Part shown: positions 36,601-48,600 of the stretch, piece after piece
Layout of the letters: every line of letters starts with the position of its first letter
Numbering within the stretch: position 1 is the stretch's first letter
NCBI GenBank assembly: GCA_947561715.1
Contig: OX387197.1
Span: 4,035,001 to 4,099,000 of the forward strand
Direction: 5' to 3'
Origin: Ascidia mentula
Taxonomy: Eukaryota > Chordata > Ascidiacea > Phlebobranchia > Ascidiidae
DNA length: 64,000 bases
Notes under the pieces: generated by a model
Told to the model about the DNA's origin: nothing
What the model saw: the letters and a program-made list of their open reading frames with translations, nothing else
The model's database searches: none
Program-made: the position numbers and the translations under genes

Positions 36601-39600
36601 GAAAAGACACTCTTTATTCATACAATATTTTGTTCAAAAAAGGCGACGGCCCATTATTTTCTAATTGTTTTCATCGTTACATAATGTTTCTGTTTATTCT
36701 GTCAAATGATGTAGCATTTGTTCAATATTTTTTCGTTGTAAGTTCAATGCATTGTACACAGTGGTGGGATTCAATTTTTTTGTCAGCCGGTTCTATCACA
36801 AAAGTCATATTTTTCCGGTTCTGTTACAAAAATTGACTACTGGTAAACGTTGGCTTGAAGTCAAACACTTAATTGAAAGAACATGTATTCCATTCACAGG
36901 TGTCAGACAAGCCGGTCACTACCTCGTCCATTCTGACTTCTTCGACACGGTGATGATCCATCTGACCTCCGGAATCCACGACATCTACAGGAGGTCGGGC
37001 GAGAAAATGATCAACCTGAGAATCTACAACGATGGGAAGGTGGAAACTCTTTTTTTGATTCTTTCATTCTACCTGGCTGCAATGTCTTGGCTGCGATTCC
37101 AATGAACCTAATTGTCTGTGTATACGCTGTGATATCCAAGTCAACTTTAAACACATTGGTGCATCTTATGCCCCCGAATCTCAATCCCCTTAATCACATA
37201 ATTCATAGGAAAAATTTAACGACAAGCTTGAACGCAGGATTTTCTTCCTAAGCGTTTTTACAGTATTCTGCCAGCACGTTGTTCGTCATTCATTAAGTGG
37301 TATATCATAAACAAAAGGGTATACGCAGTGGGGCGAACCTGCCTTGCCATGCGACAGCAAAACTGATAAACTTCCGGATTAATATCCCGTGCTAACGGTC
37401 GTCCGTTAAGTCTAATTACGTACATTGATTACCTATTTGTATCTAGAAAAAATTGGCATCCGGTTGGGCACCTTTTTATATCAACTACATTAATTTGTAC
37501 ACACGTTTACACGCACTGTTTCGACCTGTAAGGTCTCATCAGTGCAGCTGCTGACAGTGGCACTGTGCTATAGCTTTTACACTAGCGGGCATACTAATTT
37601 CCACTTTGTGGTACCTTTCGGTCAACGTCGATCCGTTGGGTACCCTATACTTAGTACCAAACAACAGAGACGAACTACTGTCGAGCGTACTATGTCCGAA
37701 CGGATCTGCTTGGTAAACAATAGTGCTAAAGGCAAAAACACCAATGCAATATATGTGGTTTTTTTGCACAAATTTGTACACAGTTTACCTTGTTTTTAGT
37801 AAGCAACGTGATCTCAAACATGAACAGTTGTTTTATTATAATCACTTTAAAAAGATTCGCACTCACAGCCATGGTCAGTTGCTCGCTGAAATAGAATTAC
37901 GTTGAGCAAATAACCAGAATATTCTCCAACTTGAGATGTTTAATGGAATTTGGACTGCGCTGTGTATTCCTGGACATCTCAAACTCCTCGCGTGTTTCTA
38001 GGCATATGCGCCTCGACATTTGACCACGTTGTGTTTTTGCTCCTTTATTCGAATACATCCTGATAAAGGCTTCTGCATAACAACAGAAACGTCGATACTT
38101 ATAAATATTATCGTCAGAAGTGTCCTTTTTTGTAGCATATTATGCCTGGCATTATCATTATATTATTTGAAGTACGTTTTAGTATGTTATGTAGATTTTT
38201 TGGTTTTATCAAAACTTAAAATCGTCTTTTTTAGATTGGAGTGGCTCTTGATGAAACGGTGACTGAACAGGATTTGGACGATCTCCTTTATGTGTTCGGA
38301 TGCGAAAAAACTTCGGTAATTTGATGAGTTTTGCGAAAACAATATTAGGTTGCTTGATAACATTGAACCTTCTAAAACTATGTGAATTAACTCAAACCTT
38401 TGACTTTTTTCCGATATCACGTGATCTGTCCCCTATGCATTTTTTACCCTTGTGACGTATTTGTCACGTGACAGAACGAACTTGCTGAAGAACTCGGTGG
38501 AAAACTTGAGGGGAAATTATCTGATTCCCCGTTTCGACGCGAGACTGAATTCTTGACACATCCTGTATTCGAAAGGTGCGCATATGAATTCTGCCAGTCT
38601 TTTTTCCGTACATTATTCCTGTAACACATTTTGGTTTATGCAATAAACAGCAGTTATTATTATCCTTCAATACACGTATATGGTGATAAGGACACAATAT
38701 TAATGTGTTAAAGATGCTGGATGTCGTTTAAATCAACTCTTACACGTGTCAAATTGTAAAAACCTTTTTCCATTATTTTTCCGTCAAACATGACGAATTG
38801 TCAAGAAAGCGGATTCGGTCAAGCGTGAAATCTTTTCCGCACGATTTAGATACCGCACCGAGACGAATCTGGTTCGTTACATGAAGCGACTGGAGAACAA
38901 AGACGTTTCCCTCGTCCACTCCATGATCCCGCTCGGCTCCTGTACGATGAAGTTGAACGCTACCTCCCAGATGGAGCCAATATCGTGGCGGGAATTTGCC
39001 AACATTCATCCATACGTCCCAATCGACCAAGCAAGAGGGTAAATAAGTGTTGTAGCGCTTATTGGCAGCTTAGGAACTGGACTTACTGTAGAATTGCACT
39101 GATTTTGTTCCATTAATGCCAAAAACATTCAGTCTTAAAATTTGGCGACACACTTTTACCCAATACGTAATACTTATGACGTCATAATAGAAGTGGTCGT
39201 ATGAATGAAGCTAGGCTATCGAATTTTGATTTTCCTTTTTGTCCAAAAGTGGTGACTTAAAAATTGCCAAAGTTAATTCGAGAGTAGAAAAAGCTGTTGG
39301 CACTCTGGTTTCGAAATACTTGTATCGCTCGGTTCGGGCTATTGCAACGAACATATGTATTATGTTGCATTATGCTGACTAATACAAATCGATTTTGCTT
39401 TGGGCATTGTAGCAGCGCTTAACCAAGCTCGTATTGTAAAAAGGATGTTTAATGATAAATTTTGCATATTTCATTATTTGGGTTGCCACTAATGAAGTTT
39501 TTGCGAAATTACCAGAATATAATAAACATTGTGCACAACAAACCGTGTGAATGCAAATTCCTTTTTGACAAGAATTCCACATAATATACAATTTGTTGCT

Positions 39601-42600
39601 GTCTGTAACACGAGATAATTGCGACTATAGCAAATTATCTACAGGCAAATTGGGGAATATATTTTGGTGACCAGCAAGAACGTACCAACCCATACACTCA
39701 TACTCTGGTTTAAAAAAGTGTTTTTTTCGCGTGTTCAATCTTGCCAAAATTTGTCTGCCCCCAATTATGTTTTTACTGACATGGAGGTTATCACGCAGGT
39801 ACCAACTTCTCATCAAGGAATTAGAACGTGACCTGTGCGAATTGACCGGTTACGACAGCATATGTTTCCAACCGAACAGGTAAAACTGCAAACAGTTAAC
39901 ACCATGGATTCGATGAATCTTTACAGGGATAATTTCCAACCAACGATTCTACGAGAATTATCGTAAAATTATTGATAATGAAAACAGACCGGGACTTGAT
40001 TTTAATTCAGTTTCTGGTTTTGCATTAGATGGTTTTATGCGTCGTTGCGAATTGTATTTTCCCCCTTTTTACGCATATTTGCTGTACAGTGCTGAGTAAT
40101 GGTATTACTTATCGCTTTTTCGCGACCATTCGAAATTACGTGTGCATGATTCACAAACTTTTCTCAACTGTCTCAGCTTTTTTCATTTCCTACATCCAAA
40201 GCCACGACGTACAAGATGTGAAAAAACAATTGCAGCTAAGCAGAGTAACGAATAGATCCATTTCCCTACATATATGTATTCAAAAAAAGCTTGTATATAT
40301 TTTTCTCCAAACATTTTTTCTCTGCACAGTGGCGCCCAGGGTGAATTCACCGGACTTGCGGCGATCCGGGCTTACTTCAAATCCAGGGGTGAGAACCAGC
40401 GTACTGTTTGTCTCATTCCAACCTCTGCACACGGAACAAACCCGGCTTCGGCGCAGATGTGTGGAATGAGAGTTGTCCCAGTCAAGGTCAACGCTAGCGG
40501 TTCCGTGGATATGGACGACCTCAGTAGACTGGTCAGTATTTCAGAAGCATGTCAGAGATCATATGGAAAACATATGAAGTGTTTTGTTTTATGTGTTATC
40601 GATTCCGGCGTGTTTTATCCAAACAAGCTGCTTTTCCCCCAAACAGCAAGTACGAAATATTTACAACATTTCAATCCCTTATCGCGCAAACAAAATGTTG
40701 CTTGTCCTGTTGGCTTATGTATATAGGTAGATCCCTTATCGCGTTATGTAAATCCCTTATCGCGCAAACGAAAAATCCTGTTGGTTTATGTATATAGCAA
40801 GGAAATATCTCCATCGGGGGTTTTCAGTTACTTTGGACACAGAAATGCGGTTGGTGAATTACAATCTCCCAAAAAGAAAACACTGTTTTACCGGAAGTAA
40901 TGGCATGCTTTCGCATAGCAAGATAGGATCTATTTGGCGGTCTCAGCTCTTGCATTTTGATCATAAGGTTCACATGCACACAACCATGGAATTGCAGCCG
41001 TGAAACCACTGAGCTCCTGTAGCTTAGTTGGTAGAGCGTTGGGCCTGGTAAGTCCAGGGTCGTGAGTTCGTGAGTTGGAGCTTGATTTTTTAGATCTCGC
41101 TCAGACTTGTCGGGAAAAGTGGCTGATCCAGCTGGGCTACAATGCCTGGGAACCACTGTTTTACCACTTACTAAAAACAATCATCTGCTGTAATGTAACA
41201 GCCAATGACAAATCCTTCAAATACTTGAGCTCAAATAGATTATATCTGTACAGGCTCACAAGTACTCTGACAACCTTGCTGCCATCATGCTTACTTACCC
41301 GTCCACCAACGGAGTATTTGAGGAAGGCATTCAAGAAACGTGTGACCTCATCCACAGGCTGGGAGGGCAGGTGTACATCGATGGAGCTAATATGAATGCC
41401 CAGGTTCAACTTGTTGTGATGATTTACCAAATTGTGGGCGTTTTTGGGGCGTCAGCTTGTGCCGTTTACATCAAAACGTTGAGTTTAAACCACAACTTCT
41501 AGAGATGCGTGCTCAAGGTTGTTGCTCACGTTGTCGGGTATATTGCTAACTCGATTCGACTCGGCCTTTGCCAGAACTAGTTTAATTTACCCTTTGAGGT
41601 TGTGACGCATTGGCTTCAACGCATGAAAGATAATCTACTCCACTGACAGCAGCTTAAATGCCACCTTGAACCATTTCTTGCTGTGACTGGCCTCAAAATT
41701 TCGAAATTGTCAACCTGTTATTTCAACTTACTGTTTTACGAATTTTCAATTTGAAAAGTTCATGCCATATATTCACGGTAAAATTAAGTTACGAACTCTG
41801 TCATTTGTTACGCAGGTCGGCCTGTGTAGACCCGGTGACTATGGTTCCGACGTATCCCATCTAAACCTTCACAAGACATTTTGTATTCCCCATGGTGGCG
41901 GTGGGCCTGGAATGGGTCCGATTGGGGTCAAGAAGCATCTTGTGCCTTTTCTGCCTACTCACCCTGTGGTGCCACCTACCGAGAGTTTACAAGCCGGCGC
42001 TAAACCGCTTGGTGTCGTCAGCGCTGCGCCGTGGGGCTCTGCATGTATTTTGCCCATTTCTTGGGCTTATGTTAAGGTAAGATGTCTTTCGTATTACAAG
42101 TATGACACGGTAGGTATCGTTTTACTACCGTAAGACTTGAAAGAAGAAATAATAAACAAATTCTAGTCAACTTCAAAAAACATTTCCATAGGTGTGATTA
42201 AGTAATGTTTTTAAACCACAAAAGGTGTTTTTTGAGGGTGATATGTTGTATGTTGTACCTTTGTTTAAGTGGAACTCCATGTGCATGTTATAACATCTCC
42301 TGTAAACTTCAAATAGCGAGTTTCGCTGTTGAGTTAGAATACATTATGTACGCTAAATAAATTTAAATGACGTTATGTACAGATGATGGGAGCAAAGGGT
42401 TTGATGGACGCCTCAAAGATTGCTATTTTGAACGCAAACTACATGGCACACAGACTAAAGGATAACTACAAGGTGAATTGTACCAACCGATGTTACATCC
42501 ATACAAGTGTAGTTTAATGTGCATTGCTAGGGTATATTGACCTCCAAAAGTGGCCTAGTTATGGGACCACAGGACTTTCTCACACAATAATACAGTGATG

Positions 42601-44391
42601 AAGTTTATTTTGTATTGGGATCTCACTAAAAATATGACGTTTTTAAAATCCTGGTGTATAACTTTTATTGAAACCCAATACAAACCATTGCTTGTTTGGG
42701 TGAACGCATTCCCAAATTTTTCACCGTATGATATTCTCTGCACAGGTTGTCTACACTGGGGCGAACGGTTTCAACGCTCACGAATTCATCATCGACGCAC
42801 GAAACTTCAAAGCAACCGCCAACATAGAGGCTGCCGATATCGCAAAACGTCTACAGGTATTTTGCTTGTTTCCACTAACTGCATTTCTATTTAGTTCTAC
42901 TTAGCTTTTAACCAAAGAATTGCGATGTAGATGCGTGCTAGTATGCAAATGCTACTTTAAAGATTCTGCATTTCATAATTCATATGTGCGTCGGCGTTTG
43001 AGTTCAGTTTTCAATTGTCAGTGGTGTTGTATGCTGTATAAGAAACCAATGCGGGTAATACGGTTCAAGTACAATCAGTTTTGGACTGCATTTTATTGCT
43101 GCAGGATTACGGCTTCCACGCCCCCACCATGTCGTGGCCGGTGCAGAATACGTTAATGTTGGAACCGACTGAAAGTGAGGACATGGAGGAATTAGACAGA
43201 TATTGCGACTCACTGATCGGTAAAAACAATAAGGAAGTTTGTATGTGGACTTACTGCTATGCTGTTTGTAAAACTGTGTAACGTTTTTTTTGGCCAACAA
43301 CAATGTGTTCGTGAATGCGATGGTGCTGCTTGCGATACGATTACAATGCCTTTTTTCGTGTTTTTGATCGCGCGCTGTCGCATTTTTCTCCTTTAAATGT
43401 GGTTAAGTCGTTTCCTTATACTGTTGCTGGAATTATATTTTTTTGTTTTAGGAAGTTACTTATAATCACTGTACAGTAGCCCTAAGCATTCAATTTTACT
43501 TGTTAAAACCTCGTGTATATTGTTTTAGCGATTCGTCAGGAGATTAAGGAGATTGAAGATGGAAAGTTCGACAAAGATGTGAATCCGCTTAAAATGGCTC
43601 CTCACACTTTAGAATGTATAAGTTCTGATGAATGGAACAGGCCGTACTCCAGAACGCAAGCTGCTTATCCCCTGGTATGATGCTAATCTGAACTGCTGTT
43701 TGGAAAACTCTTCTATAGTAAACTCATTGCAACCTTGTTTAGGGCATTTGGAAAACAGTTTTACAAAATTCTTTTTTAACATTTGGTTTAAATGCGAATT
43801 AAATATTCCGATATTGGATATTTTGAAAAAATGCATTTTCTTTTTGTACAAAACCATGTATGCCGCGTTTAATGTTAAGCAAAACCAGACGTAATTCGGT
43901 ACTTTGATTGAGGTGAGGTACGCAGTGCTGGTTTCATCTTAAACATACGTAATATGTGATTCTTTTACATTCTTATAACATGCTTTTGTGAATGTCAAAT
44001 TGCTGCAACTGGTGTTCTAATTGCAGTAATTTGCTGTCGCAAAGTAAAAGACTGTGCTTACCCGAGTATCAAATTCTCATATAGTTTATAAGCAAGAGCA
44101 AGTCAAATTGCTGGTTGTGTGATCAATATTGGTTACAAATTTATGTGCTCTCAAATCAAAGGCTTTATCGAACATTTCATATCTAAAAAACTGCCGCGAT
44201 CTCTTCCGCCCAAATCTTTCCATTTATTCTGTCCCGGCTAAACTACAAACACTTTTCTTCTCCAGCCGCACGTGCAGCCCGAGTTCAAAATCTGGCCGAC
44301 CGTCGGACGCATAGACGACGTTTACGGTGATCAGAACTTGGTGTGTACATGCCCTCCTATGGAAAACTACACGGAGGAAGAAGAAGAATAG
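30629..44391 (+). CDS. GLDC: Glycine dehydrogenase (decarboxylating), mitochondrial P-protein
   Basis: Exons: 30629-30832, 30903-30981, 31759-31897, 31987-32078, 33360-33510, 34568-34715, 35239-35435, 35798-36000, 36900-37039, 38235-38315, 38475-38575, 38850-39038, 39799-39879, 40330-40531, 41254-41403, 41816-42076, 42383-42472, 42746-42856, 43105-43219, 43529-43674, 44266-44391. All junctions are GT-AG and phase-compatible, and they sum to 3006 bases (1001 aa; human 1020). The enzyme decarboxylates glycine with PLP and passes the aminomethyl group to H-protein lipoamide in the mitochondrial glycine cleavage system. Residues 1-35 are basic and Ser-rich, as in a targeting peptide, before FATRHIGPS. 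Visible signatures: [62 protein letters not shown], and the PLP-lysine loop [18 protein letters not shown] (exon 16). No disruption seen. It ends in five Glu codons. Confidence 0.96.
37511..37560 (-). ncRNA. Hammerhead-ribozyme-like, in GLDC intron 9
   Basis: Minus strand: CACTGT then C (a GTC-type cleavage triplet), a short GC-rich palindrome, CTGATGA, stem II GACC/GGTC, GAAA, then ACAGTG, which pairs with CACTGT as a 6-bp stem III. The stem I closing pair is not standard, so the fold needs testing. It is antisense to GLDC. Confidence 0.5.
38060..38090 (+). ncRNA. Degenerate hammerhead-like tail
   Basis: CTGATAA, a TTCTG/CAGAA stem, then GAAACG. One core base differs from CTGATGA. The motif resembles terminal sequences of Penelope-like and some other retroelements. 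Confidence 0.25.
40673..40798 (+). repeat. Short tandem repeat in GLDC intron 14
   Basis: The segment ATCCCTTATCGCGCAAAC ... CCTGTTGG(C/T)TTATGTATATAG occurs twice, with a third partial ATCCCTTATCGCG between. Simple local duplication. Confidence 0.6.
41013..41155 (+). mobile_element. tRNA-derived SINE, copy 2 (GLDC intron 14)
   Basis: The head TGTAGCTTAGTTGGTAGAGC and body (TTTTTTAGATCTCGCTCAGACTTG, TGGCTGATCCAGCTGGGCTA) match the element at 14141. The segment TGCTTTCGCATAGCAAG, which directly precedes copy 1, lies about 90 bases upstream here, so it may be part of the family with an insertion. The T arm is disturbed, so this is an older copy. Confidence 0.6.
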
Positions 44392-45523
44392 ACAAATGCC
44401 TCGCATGTCATCATTCGTACCAACACGCTACCGCATGCATACCTTTACCTTGCTTAGCTAATTGAGCGGTGTGATTACACAATTTAAGTTCTTTTGTCGG
44501 CTTGTAGTATCTGCTCGTTTCCATCTCCCACTATCTCTATACGTCACCATCTTCCTCGTTCTAATGTAACCCGTTTTTTTTGTGAAACCCTTATATCTCC
44601 CCGTTTCCTACTTCAGCTCTTAACGCCTCCACTTGTGTCCGTACGTGTGTGTTCTGTTGGCAAGAAATTTTATTCGAGCTACGGTTGGTGGGTGTTCCTA
44701 CTCTCTCTAAGCTAAGGCTATTTTGAACTCCATACAATTGCGCATTTGTTTCAAAAAAGTTCGATCGGTGACTTTAAAACGGCGTACCATATACCTGCAC
44801 ACAGTCGTTTTTTTTTCACTTCAGCACGTTTGATCACAAATATGCAGCAAGGCCGGACAAATTCCCTGTAGATTTCACCAAATGTAGTTGTTTCTGTTTG
44901 AGGAGGTTTTAAATTGACTGAACATTATACCGGACAGCGGCAGCAACAAATTGTTCCACCTAAAATAACTTCTTTTCTTTCTTTTAAAACTCAAGTAAAA
45001 CCTTCTGTAAAGAAATGGTACAAAATCCAGCGCACAGAAAAATATGGCATCTAATAATCTGGTAACGAGACGGCACCGATAAACCACAAAGCTGACGGAG
45101 TCGGCCGCCCGAAGGTAATTTCCACATGTGGAATTATAATCCGGCACCGCGGGAGTTGAAAGGGTGCAAGCGGTTGTTCGCTGATCACCAAAACATGAAA
45201 AATACGGCCGATTGGAACAATCATGATTTGTAAAGTCACAGGCAGTTGCACAAATCAGAAAATTACAAGCAACAATTCCAGTCCGATTTTATGCAGATTG
45301 TTTTCACGTACACAATTAGGCTGTGAATATAATTTTTTAATGTACAAGAATGCAAGCGAACGAAGCTGAAAATATAGTGCGAATAATAAGTTTTTGGCTG
45401 GTGACGCAAATAGAATCACTCTCTAAGGTCAATTATGGCATGTAGAGATTCCGAAACTACAGTTAAATATATGCAAACACATTAGCAAGACAGACACACT
45501 CACAAAATTTACTAAAAAAAATA
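44392..45523. other. Convergent 3' flank between GLDC and MAN2C1
   Basis: Holds the GLDC 3' UTR and the distal MAN2C1 3' flank. No additional gene or repeat recognised. I saw no clear AATAAA for GLDC. Confidence 0.5.
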
Positions 45524-45529
45524 TTTATT
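45524..45529 (-). terminator. poly(A) signal AATAAA of MAN2C1
   Basis: The minus strand has two overlapping AATAAA hexamers (45524-45534), about 140 bases after the stop codon at 45671. Confidence 0.6.
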
Positions 45530-45670
45530 TTATTGGAAATGTAGCATCAGGTGATTAAGGAACATTTTTAAAAGCAATTAAATTCAATTTCAAAACTTTG
45601 TACAACGTCAACAAAAGTGATTGATACGAAGAAACATTTCATTGCAAGACTTGAAGGTTGAGCTCATTGA

Positions 45671-48600
45671 CTAAAAACTGACAACGAATGATTTGATTTG
45701 AAACGGTTTGAAAGAGCACGAAAATGAATGTTGGTCGTCAAGAGGGACTTCATCTTTGATGTCTTCAAGGATGTTGCACCTAAAAAGATTGACGAGTCAA
45801 AGCGACAAATTCAAAAATTTCTTTCATTCTTTCGGCTAAAAGAATATATTCCAACACGACATTGCAACATGAACTTGAACTAAGCATTACAAAATGCGGC
45901 TTGCGAAACTGTCAACCTGTCCCAGTAAACCTATAACCAATGCAAGAGAAAAAGCTTAAAAATGTAGTAATATAGCGGAGGAAATGACAGGGTAACTTAC
46001 AGACCCAAATACTGACCTTTGAACTTGTTTTAGCTTTAAAGATGGAAATTTGACGGAGACATTGTTAGCAGTGCTGCCGTATGCCTCGTACAAACGAATC
46101 ACTAAAGAATTTCTGCAAATACGAAACGTTACAACGTGAAATATAAGCCAGTAATAGTTTTAGGTCATTTTCCCAATTTATTATTGATTAACGAGAAATT
46201 TCAGGTAAGTCAACCGTGCAGCGCCCTTGCTTTGCGCAACAGTGCGGATACCAGCGAAATTCATCGAGTTTTAGTGGCTTTTAAATCAGAAAAGTAACGA
46301 AAGCTATTTCATTCTAATAAGTTACAAATGCAATATTCCCCCCAAACCGCGCCACAAATGTTCTCAAAATACAAAGCAGGTTGGTCGGTGACTATTGTCA
46401 TACACATCAATCTGTAGCGATTTTGACATAGAGTGGAATTGTACATGTGATTGGACTTACTTTTGGTGCTCTGACTTCTTAAGTGCTTCCATGATAACCG
46501 CTTTGTCCGATATCTCAACGAATGAATATTCATTCTTTCCCACCCTTCCTTCAGTTACGTGTAGAGGGTAATTAAGTTGGTAAGCTTGTTGGATCACTCC
46601 CGCTTCTTGAAAGGTTCCTGCCATTTATTCGGGGATTTGCAAAGACATTAACATTTAATTTATGATTACAGCAATTTAATACACAATCAAGCACACGGTA
46701 CGTAACTTCGTACCTTCGGTTAGAGGAATTAGCATAAAGATACGATTTTTTCTATCACCACAACAGCTACAATGTCCAACAGTGTTATTTGGAAACAAAA
46801 ATCCCCATATGGTCTGCTTTAAACCATCCAAAAATCCTCACAAATGTAAATACTGCCCGGAAAAATGACCAACAAGCGTACAAAGGAATATTTTTGTAAA
46901 CTTGGAGCTTTTGGTGGCTTATTTTTTCTCCATACCTTTGTGTGGCATAACAGCGTAAGTGAATTCATGCTCTCCAATGTCCGCATTTCCGTCCGGCGCC
47001 TTCGAAGATCTCAACCTGTAGAAGAAGAAGAAATTCGAATCAGACAAAACAAACGCAAACCTATTTGCACATTTACACGTCGCACATGACATTTAAGCCG
47101 AAAGCAGTGTAAGGTTGTGCGTAGCGAAAAAAATTATTCACAAGTCTCGCAGAATGTTTCACAAATAGATTGTTATAAAAATTACGCACTGGGGGGTTTA
47201 AATTTTTCAGCAAAACTAAACGTTCCTTCAAATATAATGTCGAACCTATCGTTGTTAAATTTCTGTTGAAATGAAACTCACAAGGAAAGTCGCACGAGAT
47301 TTCCGAACGCCGAACAACCGTATTTGCAGTCGTTGAGTAGGGAAACCCCCAAACCATGTTGCGACATGTCACACCATTTGTGAGACCAAACTTCGTATCT
47401 GCAACAAATAACGTTTAAGTACAAAAGTACACAATTGAGATGTGCACCTGTAAGGTCTCATCAGTGCATCTGACTCTACAGCTCTCGATGTTTATAGTGG
47501 CTCTTTTGCACATGTAAAAATGTACGAATTTGATATTATCAGTTCTGTATTGAAGACCGGTGGTCGTAAGGTCACAAAAGAGTAGAAGTTAACGTACTTT
47601 GCTGCCTCCCACGTTGTATTCTGGTGAGTCGGACGCTCAATATGACCGAACTGTATTTCGTAAGTTGCCCGCGGGCTGCGGACATTCCAGGGAAATTCAA
47701 CTTTCAAAAACTTGTGGCATTCGTGCCAACTAACCTGTACACAACACACTATCTTATATTGTGTAAGATCGACCAGGTTGGTAAAAATACTTTTACCTAC
47801 ATAAGTATACAGGGTCACTGTTTCGACATACACGGTATTCGCCTGGAAGTTTGGCGACCAAGATCTTCGTATAACTCACCACAAATCGTTTGCAAAATTA
47901 CAATACAAAATAACCTTGTGCCAAACGCATACAACAAATCGTGCTGATGCAATAATAGGTCAAAAAAGTGGCCCTGTCTGTCACTTATTGCATTTACTTG
48001 TACAATCATACCGGGGTTCGAACCCACAATATCGTGTGCACGAAATTGTGCAGGTTTTTTTGCAGTTAAGTCACCTTGGTATGGAACTTGATCACCGGAC
48101 TCCCCGCATCTAGAGATATTGTCTGAATGATCGAACTTTTGTCGCTGAGTGAGATGGTGAATTGGCAGGAACACCTAAGCGGGGATTCCCCGACGATCCG
48201 AGTCTCAGAGGAAACGTTAAAAACAGGAGACCTAAAACGAAATGGGAGAACAGATGTCTAAAATCCGGCACTAAACGTATAATCACGACAAAATCGGAAA
48301 CTATTACAAAACATATGTGAGACAAAAAATATCGCATTTGTGAGCAGCTATCATGTATATTATAACAGTAATAAACAAAAAAACAGGCTATTTAAAAGTT
48401 GAACACCCAAGTATTTTAATATTCAACATCGTTGACCTCATAAAAGCTAGAAAAAGTCTTCATAAAGACCTGTAGGAAAACGTTCACCTGGTTTCAAGGT
48501 GATAATCCATCACATCCCACGCATCCCAATACAAAGGCACGTCATCAAACATGACGAACTGATTGGCAAAGCAACACTCCGCCACACATTCCTCCGTTGT

